Shown here: in pieces, positions 1 through 8,013 of the stretch | Position numbering within the stretch: the first letter of the stretch is position 1 | Layout of the letters: each line of letters opens with the position of its first letter | Assembly: GCA_009663005.1 (NCBI GenBank) | Contig: VIGQ01000502.1 | Location: 5,001 to 17,500, forward strand | Source of the DNA: Actinidia chinensis | Taxonomy: Eukaryota > Streptophyta > Magnoliopsida > Ericales > Actinidiaceae | Length of the DNA: 12,500 nucleotides | Reading direction: 5' to 3' | Translations under genes and position numbers: made by a program | Notes under the pieces: model-generated | The model's input: only the letters and a program-made list of their open reading frames with translations | Database searches by the model: none | Told to the model about the DNA's origin: nothing

Positions 1-846
1 CCTTTAACTTCTGTCCTATGCATAACAATTTACAGACACTTCTTTTGAGGACAGCTATCCTCATTGGACATTGCCACTTCTCCAGCATTCTTCAGACAAC
101 TTCACATGTTGGATGTTCGAACCCATGTCTTTGCTGCTGAGAATAGCATTAATATTTGTCTTCCAACAATGAGGTTTGAAATGGAACAGTGAAAACTGAG
201 AAAATACTATCCTAAAATACATTGACGGCATTTTCCCGTAGAGAAAAAGTTTGTGTAGCTAATATAGTTTATATAATCCTCAAAATGAGGCCTCCTCAGC
301 TTATCAGCTCAGAACCAACACACGCATGCGCGCACATACACATGCACACAATGAAATCAAATAGAAAAAGCATAAAACAATCATGTCCAAATTGACATAG
401 TTTGACACTCTAGGACGCCAGCCTGGTGAGGACAATTCTCAAATAACGTGGTTGTTTTGCCTCCATGTCATCGGAGCTGAAATTAAATTATTGTTCAAGT
501 CGGATTGGCCATTTCCATATCCTCGTTCAAATGCTAAAAATCTGATTTTTTTTCCTCAAACAAATTTTGAGAAATGTGTACCCAAAAAATATAGTACCCC
601 TAAACATCTTTTTAGTGGCGCAGAACTATGTAGTTTACAACCAGCAACCTTCAAGGTGCACTTAGTTGCTTTTACAAACCAAAAAACTGAATAAGATCTT
701 GCGGCTAGATATTTGTTTCCTTATATGCCAAAAGAAAGGCCTAATTCAGTCCCTTCTGTAACATGGTTATAGCCCACTAAGGCAAACAAAAAAACAAATC
801 CCCAACCAGATAATTCAAAGTAACAAGTGATTACAGAAACACTTAC
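1..846. other. No coding sequence recognised; probable start of intron 11 of the minus-strand gene
   Basis: The stretch follows the exon 11 donor GTAAGT. The next family exon, starting KSILLDCETQIE in relatives, was searched for in all minus frames and not found. Either the intron is longer than 846 bp or the 3' part of the gene is gone. The only notable tract is an alternating purine/pyrimidine run at 317-350. Confidence 0.5.
317..350. repeat. CA/GC alternating tract
   Basis: About 34 bases of almost strictly alternating purine and pyrimidine, with CACACGCATGCGCGCACA at the core. This is a simple repeat with Z-DNA-forming potential. Confidence 0.6.
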
Positions 847-965
847 CTCTTGTCTAGTTAAGCTTTTCTCCGACCTCGCCTTTATAACTGGCTCAAGCAA
901 CTCATACACAAGCTCTAAGCAATCTTTTGTAGGAGTTGCCACATTCATGACATATGAAAAGATAT
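847..965 (-). pseudogene. Exon 11 remnant (YLSYVMNVATPTKDCLELVYELL)
   Basis: It follows a TTTTATAG acceptor with an A completing the split Arg codon. TAT CTT and then one extra T are followed by SYVMNVATPTKDCLELVYEL and then LEPVIKARSEKSLTRQE at a GTAAGT donor. The exon has 119 nt where 118 fit; the one-base surplus is the run CTTTTCA. The last 36 codons are undamaged. This is the last exon I can find. Confidence 0.9.
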
Positions 966-1069
966 CTATAAAAGTTCAAAAAAAATGAGTGAAAAGTTTG
1001 CAAGGAAATGCATGAAACAAGGAAATATATGCCATATATTAAATGTGACGGATGTTGATCTTAAAATAC

Positions 1070-1231
1070 CTCACTTATGTACGAATCTGAAACTCCATAA
1101 TATCTGCAAACTCGGTCAACAGCCATTTCCAGGGTCCATCTATCCTCAAATTCCGTGCATGAAAATGTAATGCACGCATTGCAGCCTCCAGCAACAGATC
1201 ATATGCTAGAGTTTCCACAATAGGGTCCACT
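1070..1231 (-). pseudogene. Exon 10 remnant (YDLLLEAAMRALHFHARNL...GPWKWLLTEFAD block)
   Basis: The exon starts AGTGGACCC (SGP) after a GACAG acceptor. Then come one extra T, IVETLAYDLLLEAAMRAL, HFHARNLRIDGPWKWLLTEF and AD. One T is missing near 1104, followed by YYGVSDSY, and two bases are missing in the last codons IKL before an AG/GTATTT donor. The net change (+1-1-2) explains the observed 162 nt against 164 expected. The conserved core is otherwise near-perfect. Confidence 0.9.
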
Positions 1232-1993
1232 CTGTCATAAGTTAGAATGATAAAGAATAGATATTTCTTAGAATCAAACAAGATATAAATGCTCCGGAAA
1301 GTATGCGCATTCCAATTCTTTATGGTATCTTGAGGAGCGGCTCCGCCACTCATACACAACCAATGCAACTACAAATAAGAAGAACATTTCACACAAGACC
1401 TATTCAGGAATCAAATGTACGTTGCTCCCAATTCATGCATACATGAAATCTGAATATATCATGATGTGTGATATTCCTTATATGTGAATGTATGATATTA
1501 TCCATACAGACTGATAAAGTCTGTATGCATGAATATTATAAGGTACCAAGGAATGATATTTCACCTTGATGTAACTCACTTCTGATGGACACTCCAATAA
1601 GTGCAATGTTTTTTTCATTAAGTATAAGCCACGACAAGCGTAAAAAAATCTAAATTGAGAGATTACCACCAAATTTCCTTAGTGACAATATTATCTGTCA
1701 GAGGCAATGTCAAATTTTAATATTATTTTGTTTATTGGGGCATCAACCGTTATCTTAAGAAACTCATGTATATGATTCATTGATTTATGTACACACAAGA
1801 TCACATGCTGAACCACTCTACAAATAAGTGATTTTGTAAAGTGAAAAATAAATTATATTCTAAACATTAGCCGAGTTAATTACTTGCTCATCCCCTGATT
1901 TATCTAACAGTTTGTTTTTCAGAAAAATAGAAAAAAAACTATAGCATCCGATTAGTTGGTTTGGCTGAATTGAGTTCAGTAAGAAAAGCTAAC
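1232..1993 (-). other. Intron 9 of the broken gene (762 bp)
   Basis: It is bounded by the exon 9 donor (GTTAGC) and the exon 10 acceptor (GACAG). It contains a hairpin repeat at 1466-1564 and no conserved protein segment. A minus-strand open stretch that runs into exon 10 is fortuitous. Confidence 0.7.
1466..1564. repeat. Inverted repeat / hairpin of about 99 bp, MITE-like
   Basis: The perfect core is CATACAGACT (1503-1512), loop GATAA, AGTCTGTATG (1518-1527). The similarity of the arms extends outward with gaps to about 47 bases each side (GTGTGATATTCCTT on the left against GTGAAATATCATTCCTT on the reverse complement of the right). No target duplication is clear. It lies inside intron 9. 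Confidence 0.6.
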
Positions 1994-2106
1994 CTTAATG
2001 TGGGCAGTGTCATCACTTGTAATTGTACTTCCAATCAACAGCTGGAACGCTTTTCCAACACTTCCTGATCGTCATGGTAAATTGGCCACCACCGAATTCT
2101 ATCATT
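1994..2106 (-). pseudogene. Exon 9 remnant (NDRIRWWPIYHDD...GSTITSDDTAHIK)
   Basis: It follows an ATGCAG acceptor. NDRIRWWPIYHDDQEV is followed, after a frame change near 2047-2052, by FQLLIGSTITSDDTAHIK, ending in AAG before a GTTAGC donor. It has 113 nt where 37 codons (111 nt) would fit the family alignment. The unshifted frame reaches TGA soon after the change. The block is one of the most conserved in the family. Confidence 0.88.
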
Positions 2107-2194
2107 CTGCATGGGTTTGCATAACAAGATCATGTGACATGCCATACCAGATTTTCAAAAGCTAAGTATCGGAATATGCAAGACGATACACTAC

Positions 2195-2298
2195 CTACGG
2201 ATTTTCAGTCAAGGATGCATTGGAATCGTAGTCGCCTTGACTAGCTTTCTTGATATCCTGACTTCTAGTAAAAGACATCACTTTGATTCGCTGGAACA
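2195..2298 (-). pseudogene. Exon 8 remnant, ends in an in-frame TAG
   Basis: One frame is open almost to the end (FQRIKVMSFTRSQDIKK...SLTENP), but much of it is a frame-shifted product. Homology lies in mixed frames: SD.LLLEVQDIKKASQG, then TIPM, then SLTENP, matching the family's GDALLVEVQDAKK..QGR..IPISSLTDNP. The last codon before the GTAGTG donor is TAG (2195-2197). The phase still fits the next exon, which starts NDRIRWW. Confidence 0.78.
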
Positions 2299-2629
2299 CT
2301 GAAGTTCATCATGCCACAGTAGGATCTTCTTTAGTCTGGTTCAGAGACCCCTAACAATATCATTGAACAGTGACCCATTGCTATGTAATGGTTCACTAGT
2401 TAACAATTCATAAGAAATGCCTAGTACTCTTATTCAAGACATCCTTCATTAAGAACCACCATACAGAAGACATAACAGACAACTGTTTTCCTATTAACTA
2501 CATGTTAACAACCTGTTCTTTTAATCCATCACGCAACAAATTTTCAAATATTAGGAAAGCTTCCTAATCAATATTAGATCTTTGGAAACAAAGAATTACC
2601 ATCCATCTGAAACTGAAGTAGCTACTTAC
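2299..2629 (-). other. Intron 7 of the broken gene
   Basis: It lies between the GTAAGT donor after exon 7 and the TTCAG acceptor before exon 8. I see no gene or repeat in it. Confidence 0.65.
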
Positions 2630-2731
2630 AATACAGGTAATCACTATTTCCAGCCTCAAACAAATGGAAGAACTTGGTTCAACTTGAGCATCTTCTGTAT
2701 AACCTTCAAGGAAATAGGAATGATAGAATCT
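2630..2731 (-). pseudogene. Exon 7 remnant (ILSFLF...TEDAQVEPSSSICL block)
   Basis: It follows a TTTGCAG acceptor and joins exon 6 through a split Glu codon. It reads EILSFLF, then a frame change to LKV, another to TEDAQVEPSSSICLR, then GNSDYLY before a GTAAGT donor. The family has LSCLFQLKS.TEDS.VEPGSAICL.PGSGDYHV at this place, the lead-in to the C2-like segment. Confidence 0.78.
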
Positions 2732-3152
2732 CTGCAAAGAACGGCCTGAATTTCCATCATTTAAGTGAACCGTCCAACTTGCAAACAAATTGTCAATACG
2801 TTACACATTTGAAGTCATTGTGGTACGTGACAAGTGAGGAGATTGATATGCCTAAACAATTAACCCTCGAAGAATTTCGACTAAAGACCATTTCTGTCCA
2901 TCTATAGATCTTTGAAAATCAAAGGTTTAATACCCATCTACTAAAGAGACACTACAAGAGTCTACTTCCCATTCCTGTATGAAATAAAACTAATCTAATT
3001 ATGTGATCCTGCTGAAGAGTATAACTTTTGAGTTCTTGACTGCATATCAAGTATTCTTGATTGTACCATGGTGTGATCCATAAAAAATAAAAAAATCGAT
3101 ATGTAAATGAAGTAAGTAGGAAAAAAAAACTTGTATAGAGAAATCCACAAAC
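2732..3152 (-). other. Intron 6 of the broken gene
   Basis: It lies between the GTTTGT donor and the TTTGCAG acceptor. The plus-strand open stretch here has no recognisable domain and is taken as chance. Confidence 0.65.
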
Positions 3153-3319
3153 CTTCAGATGCCACTGAATTGAAGGCAATTCTAGAGAGATTGCATGCCA
3201 GGTTTTCAACAAGTAGAAACATGTCAGGGACATATTCGCCCCACTTGCATATATAAGCACTTCGGTTGCGATATGTGCTCCTTACTTTTGCTTGTATTAA
3301 ACGGAGTTTTTTGTTTTCA
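3153..3319 (-). pseudogene. Exon 6 remnant (STYxxRxxYMQVGxEYV block)
   Basis: It follows a GGCAG acceptor and ends GCATCTGAAG before GTTTGT. One frame reads KVRSTYRNRSAY. The shifted frame gives YMQVG then EYV, RHVS, LLKT, GMQSL, and finally RIAFNSVASE. This matches the family segment STY..RGAIYMQVGAEYVRHVSSLVKTGMSSL...SVxSEE. At least four single-base shifts are needed. Confidence 0.78.
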
Positions 3320-3564
3320 CTGCCAAACAATTATAATCATACTAACTTAGGTACAATAATACTTAACAACATTGTCCAAAATAAGATTGGGTTCGTCTTT
3401 AATTGTCAATAATCAAAGACGTTAATTTGGCATTCGCAACTGCACTCGCTATAAATAGAACACTACACATGACAATCAGAAACCTGCTTTAAATGCTTCC
3501 ATTCCCATGTGCCATATGTTTGTGTAAACGTAATGAGGGAAGACCCATCTAGTTACAAGCCTAC

Positions 3565-3687
3565 CTTCCACTCTAATCTTTTCCCAACTACTTTCTTTAC
3601 TTTCAAAGGGCATGCTTGTTCTGTACTTGCAGTACCTTCCCGTCTCCAATAGGTTGTACACCTCGGTGCATCAGAAGTTTATGTACT
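3565..3687 (-). pseudogene. Exon 5 remnant (HK-LL...RGVQP and KVKKVVGK block)
   Basis: The exon continues the split Gly codon from exon 4 with VHKLLMHRGVQP. After a frame change comes GTASTEQACP, then LKVKKVVGK, then IRVE at a GTAGGC donor in phase 1. Family members read LHKFLLQPRGVQP and then a basic KVKK/KAKKVVGKIRVEVRK segment. Single-base changes occur near the run of C before TTGAAAG and in the A-run of GGGAAAAGATT. Confidence 0.82.
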
Positions 3688-3776
3688 CTATTTACAAGAT
3701 AACAGGAAGAATCTCCATTAGACCTTGAAGAACTACATTCAAACAAAGGTTAATTTACATATTAGGATTATTGGTC

Positions 3777-3865
3777 GCCCGATACCGATATTTAGTAAGT
3801 ATCGGCCATATTGGCCCCTATTGGTGGATAAAGGGCCGTATTGCCCCGCTACCCGGTACTGTTTT
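3777..3865. repeat. CCGATA / GGCCATATTGGCC-rich repeat fragment in intron 4
   Basis: A GC-richer patch in AT-rich intron DNA contains CCCGATACCGATA, TATCGGCCATATTGGCCC and GGGCCGTATTG. The motifs are related and partly palindromic. This style of sequence recurs as dispersed repeats in several plant genomes (from memory). The element type is unknown. Confidence 0.4.
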
Positions 3866-3964
3866 CAACATTGCGATTAAAACCTTGATTCAAACTAAAA
3901 AGATACCAACCATAATAATAGTGATAAATTGAATTCACTAATACACTAACAGAAGGCAGCTTAC

Positions 3965-4098
3965 CCAAAGGCACTTCGTAGAACCAGGCAACTCATCTCG
4001 TGGAAGTCTGTGCCTCTGTGCAGGGCTCTTGCCCAGCATTCAGGCAAAGGCGAATGGCATGCATCGTAGCTATTAGAGTTTGCCATGCATTTTGACCA
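3965..4098 (-). pseudogene. Exon 4 remnant (GQNAWQTLIA...IRLCL block)
   Basis: It follows a CCGACAG acceptor and reads GQNAWQTLIA. One T is missing near 4067 and one extra C sits near 4057; allowing for both gives AYDACIRLCL. The exon then runs through A-W-A-R and a C-T-E-A-type segment with further single-base losses, and ends in VLRSAFG before a GTAAGC donor. The order and the terminal AFG split codon match the family (WQTLIAYDACIRLCL...ALRTAFG). As read, one frame stops at TGA within the exon. Confidence 0.82.
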
Positions 4099-4879
4099 CT
4101 GTCGGAGAGAAGAAAGAGCAATTTTCAATTTCAGAATAGGAAAAAGGATCGTCTTTGTAATATTAAAAGACCTTCAAAGGGAAAATGATTTTTTCCTCTA
4201 CATTAAAAAGGTTTGCTGGATTCACCACATTTAGAGTATTCTTGTGCCGTACCCCTCAGCTTCAGTGGGGCCTACTACTTTGAGTGGCAAGCACGCAGAA
4301 CACATTAATGAAACATCATTGAACAAGCCTTTTTGGTTTTGTGCACGGGCCATACCATCCTAAATTCTGATTTCATTTTTTTTCTATTGAGATAATCAAT
4401 TGAATGGCAGTTCACTGACGCGTAGAGCTACCAATTGATGTATAAAATCTCATTAATCCTTAATCCAAAATTGCTTCAAGTGACTTACAGACCCATTTTC
4501 CATTCCGGGCTATTCACTATCTCTGGTTCTATAATCCTTGGTAATCATAGTACACATCATTTCGCCTATGGTGGATACATAATTTGGAAACAATCAGGCG
4601 ACTATGAGCCAGTTACTAGATAATCTGACCAGCAGAGCTAAATGATTAAGAACCTCCAGTTACAGTGAATAGAACAGGTACAAAGTCGTAAGCCGGAAAA
4701 AGCAGGCAAAAACGAAACGTTCTACTTGGATATGTATTTCACAACCTAGCGTTATAATACGGTGAATTATCAAATGAGTTGGCTGGCCAATGGAAGGCAG
4801 GTCCTTCCGTTCCGTAGCAACTGTTTGTTTTCCCTGTACAAGAGAACATTGTCAAAATCAACTGCGCTTTTTAAAGCGA
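4099..4879 (-). other. Intron 3 region plus the unresolved end of exon 3
   Basis: It ends at the GACAG acceptor of exon 4. I could not place the exon 3 donor, and weak coding-like sequence may extend below 4880. No other gene was recognised. Confidence 0.45.
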
Positions 4880-5188
4880 ACGAAGACTCAAGGACATTTT
4901 GATGCACAAGGCACACGCAATGATCCATATATTATACCCTCTTCCATCACATGTTCATCTTTCAGAGATGTACTCTCCATCTGAGAGACCTCTTTATTAC
5001 CACGACAGACGTGTGCTGGAGTTCTTTAGCATGTGTATTCCATCGTCACATTCTTTCCCGTTTCTGTCAAACCTCCAGAAATCTTCTATTGGTCCTTTCA
5101 GCTTAATACTGTTTTCCTCTCTTCCAATGTCTATAATTGGAGTGCACTTGGGTTTCCCATCAAGACATTATTGCTATGGAGTCCTACC
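4880..5188 (-). pseudogene. Exon 3 remnant (PSAPPIID-type motif)
   Basis: It follows a TTAATTGCAG acceptor. The reading MGNPSA changes frame near 5142 (one C short) and continues PIIDIGREENSIKLKG and on to RLSW before TAA at 4997-4999. After another frame change an open stretch resumes (KEVSQMESTSLKDEHVMEEG). The PSAPPIID motif is a family landmark upstream of the conserved core. The 3' end of the exon is approximate: I could not place a donor between about 4880 and 4800. Confidence 0.6.
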
Positions 5189-5589
5189 CTGCAATTAACA
5201 ACAAATCAATTAGGCTACAATCAAAAAACCCTTCGATTTTTTTTAATTATTTGTTTTTATTGTTGAATTGAAAAAAAATCAATCAAATCGTACATATGCA
5301 TTGTTGCAATGGATCGAACCTTTCACACCGCAAATCAAGAACAAAATGCAAAAAAAACAATCCTGGAAACCGTAAACCTCGCAATTTTCACGGCACTTAG
5401 TCATCTGAAGATCCCATCAACAACCCTTTATTCAAAGTAGACTCCATGTCTTGAATTGTTGTTTGTTCAAGGTTTTGTTCAAATTTGAACCAGAATTGCT
5501 TTCTCAAAATAGTAAAAAAAAAACAAAACACTTCTCAACCGGCTTTTCCAGAGACTTCAACATCACTATATCTGATAACTGTCTCTTCG

Positions 5590-5862
5590 AGTAACTTATT
5601 TCCCCACCCGAATCTCATCCGTGCGAGGCCACACTCTCATCATCATCTTCGTCCTCATCATCATCGTTCCCTTCCGTTGCTATCAAGACTAAGAGTGCCG
5701 TGTTCAGGCCCAAAAGGCCAGAAATGGATTTCAGAGGCGTCAAAACATGGGAAGACGTGTAATTACTGCATTGAAATCTAAAGGAGATCTGGGTATGGGA
5801 AATATTCATGATCCATCTTTCTGTTAAGGCGATCGAGCTTGGTTTTGTTCATTTTCCGCACC
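5590..5862 (-). pseudogene. Exon 2 remnant (Ser/Pro-rich N-terminal region with acidic run)
   Basis: It follows a CTGCAG acceptor and starts GAENEQNQARSP. After a frame change it continues PRSPLDFNAVIT, then SSHVLTPLK, SGLLG and LSLDSNG in shifting frames, and then the acidic run DDDEDEDDDESVAS, coded by GAT/GAG triplets at about 5625-5665. The family has the same order: RSPLTE, PKSPL, SSH-LPPLK, SGLL, an acidic run, ESVAS. At least four frame changes are needed. The downstream end is not resolved; weakly coding-like sequence may run on to about 5540. Confidence 0.75.
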
Positions 5863-6255
5863 CTGCAGTTAAAATTTCTCAATTGAGTTCAAGATCGAAA
5901 CCGAACCGTAATGCATACATCTTTCTTGTAAAATACATATATTTTAAATGCAATCGTGGAGAAATTGTGCACCCTGCATTTTGAACATAGAAGTGTTTAG
6001 GGCATCTTATCCCTTCAAATTTGATGAAATCAAAAATGAGACAATCGTTCATAAACCAGACATTTTCATCAATTTGATGGAACTTTTTTTTTTGAAAAAC
6101 GTAAGGATGGGTGTGAGATTTAAAAAGGGGAGAAAAGTTTATGCAAAATAAAAAAAAAGTGGAAGTGGATCAATCAATCAGATGTTTTAAACCAAAATTT
6201 GAATGAAACGAGGCCAAGGATTGGAGATGGGTTTAGGTTTCTATACCTGCTATAC
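5863..6255 (-). other. Intron 1 of the broken gene (393 bp)
   Basis: It starts at the GTATAG donor after exon 1 and ends at the CTGCAG acceptor at 5863-5868. The donor region is duplicated (see 6241-6259). Confidence 0.7.
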
Positions 6256-6259
6256 CTGC
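6241..6259 (-). repeat. Tandemly duplicated splice-donor motif
   Basis: On the minus strand GCAGGTATAGCAGGTATAG contains two adjacent copies of GCAGGTATA. Each copy carries a possible CAG/GTATAG donor, nine bases (three codons) apart. Confidence 0.6.
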
Positions 6260-6308
6260 GTGATCCGTTGAGTGTTTGCGCTTTGATATCTAGACCCTCC
6301 GTGAACAC
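6256..6308 (-). pseudogene. Exon 1 remnant (N-terminal FTEGLD motif), start codon reads GTG
   Basis: On the minus strand GTG TTC ACG GAG GGT CTA GAT reads (V)FTEGLD, which matches the family N-terminus MFTEGLD. The exon ends CACGCAG before a GTATAG donor. Supplying one T between 6267 and 6266 gives ...TLNWITQ, matching the conserved NWI-K/T-Q end of exon 1. The start is ATG if one G at 6308 is taken as an extra base, since the DNA reads AAGAGTGTTC. The exon is 53 nt, one short of 18 codons. Confidence 0.8.
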
Positions 6309-6325
6309 TCTTACAGGGCTTCCCA

Positions 6326-6369
6326 GATGAGATAGAGAGATAGATAAGAGAAGAGAGAGAGAGAGAGCT
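6326..6369. repeat. GA/CT-rich tract in the probable 5' leader
   Basis: GATA/GAGA repeats on plus read as a CTCTCT-rich tract on minus, just upstream of the start of the minus-strand gene. CT-rich leaders are common in plant 5' UTRs, which supports 6308 as the start region. Confidence 0.6.
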
Positions 6370-6418
6370 GTGTTGAGCTTTTTCCTGAGATAGGGGAGAC
6401 AGAGAATAACGCAACCCG

Positions 6419-6428
6419 ATGTATAAAC
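6419..6428 (-). promoter_or_regulatory. TATA-like box of the minus-strand gene
   Basis: On minus the sequence GTTTATACAT lies about 110 bases upstream of the start codon position and ahead of the CT-rich leader. Spacing and sequence fit a TATA box, but this is a short motif in AT-rich DNA. Confidence 0.3.
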
Positions 6429-6589
6429 AACGGCTATTTGAAAAATGTTTGGAAGGCTCCATTAACATAGATAGACCCAAATTCACAATGTAGTGCATAC
6501 GCATAGGTCGCTACTCCTAGTCAACTGTTACCCTAATACCACTAAATAATTTCTTGTTGGTTCTGTAAGCACAAAAATACAAATAGGGG

Positions 6590-6607
6590 CCCGGACCCGG
6601 ACCCGGA
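6590..6607. repeat. Three tandem CCCGGA hexamers
   Basis: Exact triplication of CCCGGA, a GC-rich island in AT-rich upstream DNA. Confidence 0.7.
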
Positions 6608-7055
6608 TTCAACAAAAACGGTTATAGTTGTTCGTTATTTTCCGGATTAATTAAACGTCCGTATTTTACGTTAACGAAGGGATCTTTTTGGAGAAAAACC
6701 CAATCTCGTTTGTTTTATTAAAACTGATTTACCGCTGGATTGGATAGATGTGTCGTGTTCCTCTCTTACCGCCGCACGAGATCATTTTCCTCCAACAACA
6801 TCTACGGGTCCACCTTCCACAATTAATGAAGAAAAACGGAAATTACAGTGACCTCCCCTGTGATTTTTATTTAATAACGATTTCTCCTCCTTATGTTTGA
6901 TAAATTACAATGAACCGTCTCCCTGTCAACTTCTTTCTCTTGGAAACTTGGAAGAAGTGATGGAAAGTCAAAATGACATAATACCCTCCAAAATAAAACA
7001 TCACTTACCTAACTGGTCCCTTTTCTTTTTCTTCCACCCCAAATCCAACTGATCA

Positions 7056-7083
7056 ACTCCTCTCTCTCTCCCTCTCTCTCTCC
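7056..7083. repeat. CT-rich simple repeat
   Basis: A run of CTCTCTCTC interrupted by CCC, inside the candidate TIR element. Confidence 0.7.
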
Positions 7084-7360
7084 TTTGTTCGCCTACTCTT
7101 CCATATGTAAGAGATATTATCGATGAGCTTTTAGAAGATGGACCATGTGGTTGCTGGAGGATTTTTTGATTTTTTCAAAATTATTTTATTATTGATCCCG
7201 TCTTTTATTTTGTAATTTTCTTTTATTTTCTTTCTTTTTCATTAAAAAATGTTTGGATTTGTTATGGGTGAACTCAATTTCATGCTTGACGCCGTTTTCA
7301 TTGATTTCGGGTATTTGGGGGGGAATAAAAAAGAAGAGGGGAGCGATAGAGAACAGGCAA

Positions 7361-7560
7361 TTTTTGGGGGGCATTAAAAGAGACAATAGGAGAGAGAGAG
7401 AGAGAACAAGGATTTTTTTTTGGTACTTAAGAGATAATCGTAACGAGGGAGAGAAATCCTTTTGGTATTAAAAAATGGGGAGAGAGAGAGAGATTTTTAG
7501 ATATTAAAAGAGAAAAGAGGAAAGAGGAAGACAAGGGATTTTTATTTAAGGTAAATAGAG
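7361..7560. repeat. GA-rich imperfect minisatellite, block 1
   Basis: Four to five diverged units of about 35-54 bases follow the pattern TTTTTGG-ATTAAAAGAGA then GAGAGAGAGA then AAGGGAT, starting near 7361, 7415, 7460, 7495 and 7540. A second block with the same pattern lies at about 8014-8255. Confidence 0.5.
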
Positions 7561-7631
7561 AGGGGGCATTTTTTTTGAGCCCCTTCTACAACTTTACATA
7601 CTTTTTTTGTACAATATTTGAACAACAATGC

Positions 7632-7860
7632 AAACGATGTCGTTTATCAAATATCAAAATTAAAACAAAAATATAAACCTAAATTACTACTAACATAACA
7701 AAAAAAATAAAATAATTAAATTATAAACTTAAAAAAATTAATTATTTAAGATACCCGAATTAAAATGCAAAATAACACCGTTCCATTTAGAGCCAAAACG
7801 TGAAAGTTTAGTGGAACGACGTCGTTTTTTGCTGTTAATTCGGGCAAATGACGTCGTTTT
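7632..7860. repeat. Three copies of a near-palindromic AACGACGTCGTT motif
   Basis: Copies: AAACGATGTCGTTT at 7632-7645, AACGACGTCGTT at 7815-7826 (perfect palindrome) and AAATGACGTCGTTTT at 7846-7860. The core TGACGTCG/GACGTC is the type bound by plant bZIP proteins, but here the copies lie between minisatellite blocks of a transposon-like region. Confidence 0.55.
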
Positions 7861-8013
7861 AAGTTTGTTGTCCAATGTTGTATCTTTTGTGTGTAACGTA
7901 GCATTATTTCCTTTTTTTGTGTAATTAAGAAGAAATAGGAGATTAACAAAGAGATAATTAGTTGTTTTCCTTGAGTACTTCCGAGAACCACTTAGGAAAG
8001 CGGGCAAGAAATA

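Larger units (their letters stand above)
847..6308 (-). pseudogene. Frame-broken, multi-exon plant gene of unknown function (At4g24610/At5g65440-like family), 3' end missing
   Basis: Eleven exon remnants on the minus strand line up in order with one plant-specific protein family of unknown function, which I recognise from memory as At4g24610/At5g65440-like (usually 1,100-1,300 residues). Its best-conserved blocks are visible: GPWKWLLTEFAD, VATPTKDCLELVYELL, RIRWWPIYHDD and GSTITSDDTAHIK. All ten internal introns have GT and AG ends, so this is not a retrocopy. Almost every exon needs one or more single-base frame corrections. The start codon reads GTG and an in-frame TAG ends exon 8. Exons after SLTRQE, about the last third of the protein, are not found in the window. 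The stretch from exon 7 to exon 9 resembles a C2-like beta fold, but that is inference. Some databases, as I recall, give this family a misleading insecticidal-crystal-protein name; nothing here supports that. I am sure of the family but not whether the damage is biological or technical. Confidence 0.85.

Noticed and set aside
452..694. 80-codon plus-strand open stretch
   Set aside because: No domain, no supporting splice or promoter context and unremarkable composition; it lies in the probable intron 11.
1269..1369. Minus-strand open stretch (MHWLCMSGGAAPQDTIKNWNAHTF...) running into exon 10, at first taken as an extra exon
   Set aside because: Exon 9 ends in phase 0 and joins exon 10 directly in the family alignment, leaving no room for more residues. 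The gap to exon 10 would be an intron of under 50 bp.
1478..1672. Minus-strand open stretch with MKKTLHLLECPSEV and a GTGAAA donor-like site
   Set aside because: It lies in intron 9, overlaps the hairpin repeat and matches no part of the family.
4790..5266. Overlapping plus-strand open stretches
   Set aside because: They are the antisense of exon 3, which has family motifs (PIIDIGREEN) on the minus strand.
7253..7471. Plus-strand open stretch rich in Arg/Glu
   Set aside because: It is produced by GA-rich low-complexity repeats, not by a gene.
7738..8007. Two overlapping minus-strand open stretches of 81 and 89 codons
   Set aside because: No homology; they cross the repeat spacer with the AACGACGTCGTT copies inside a transposon-like region.
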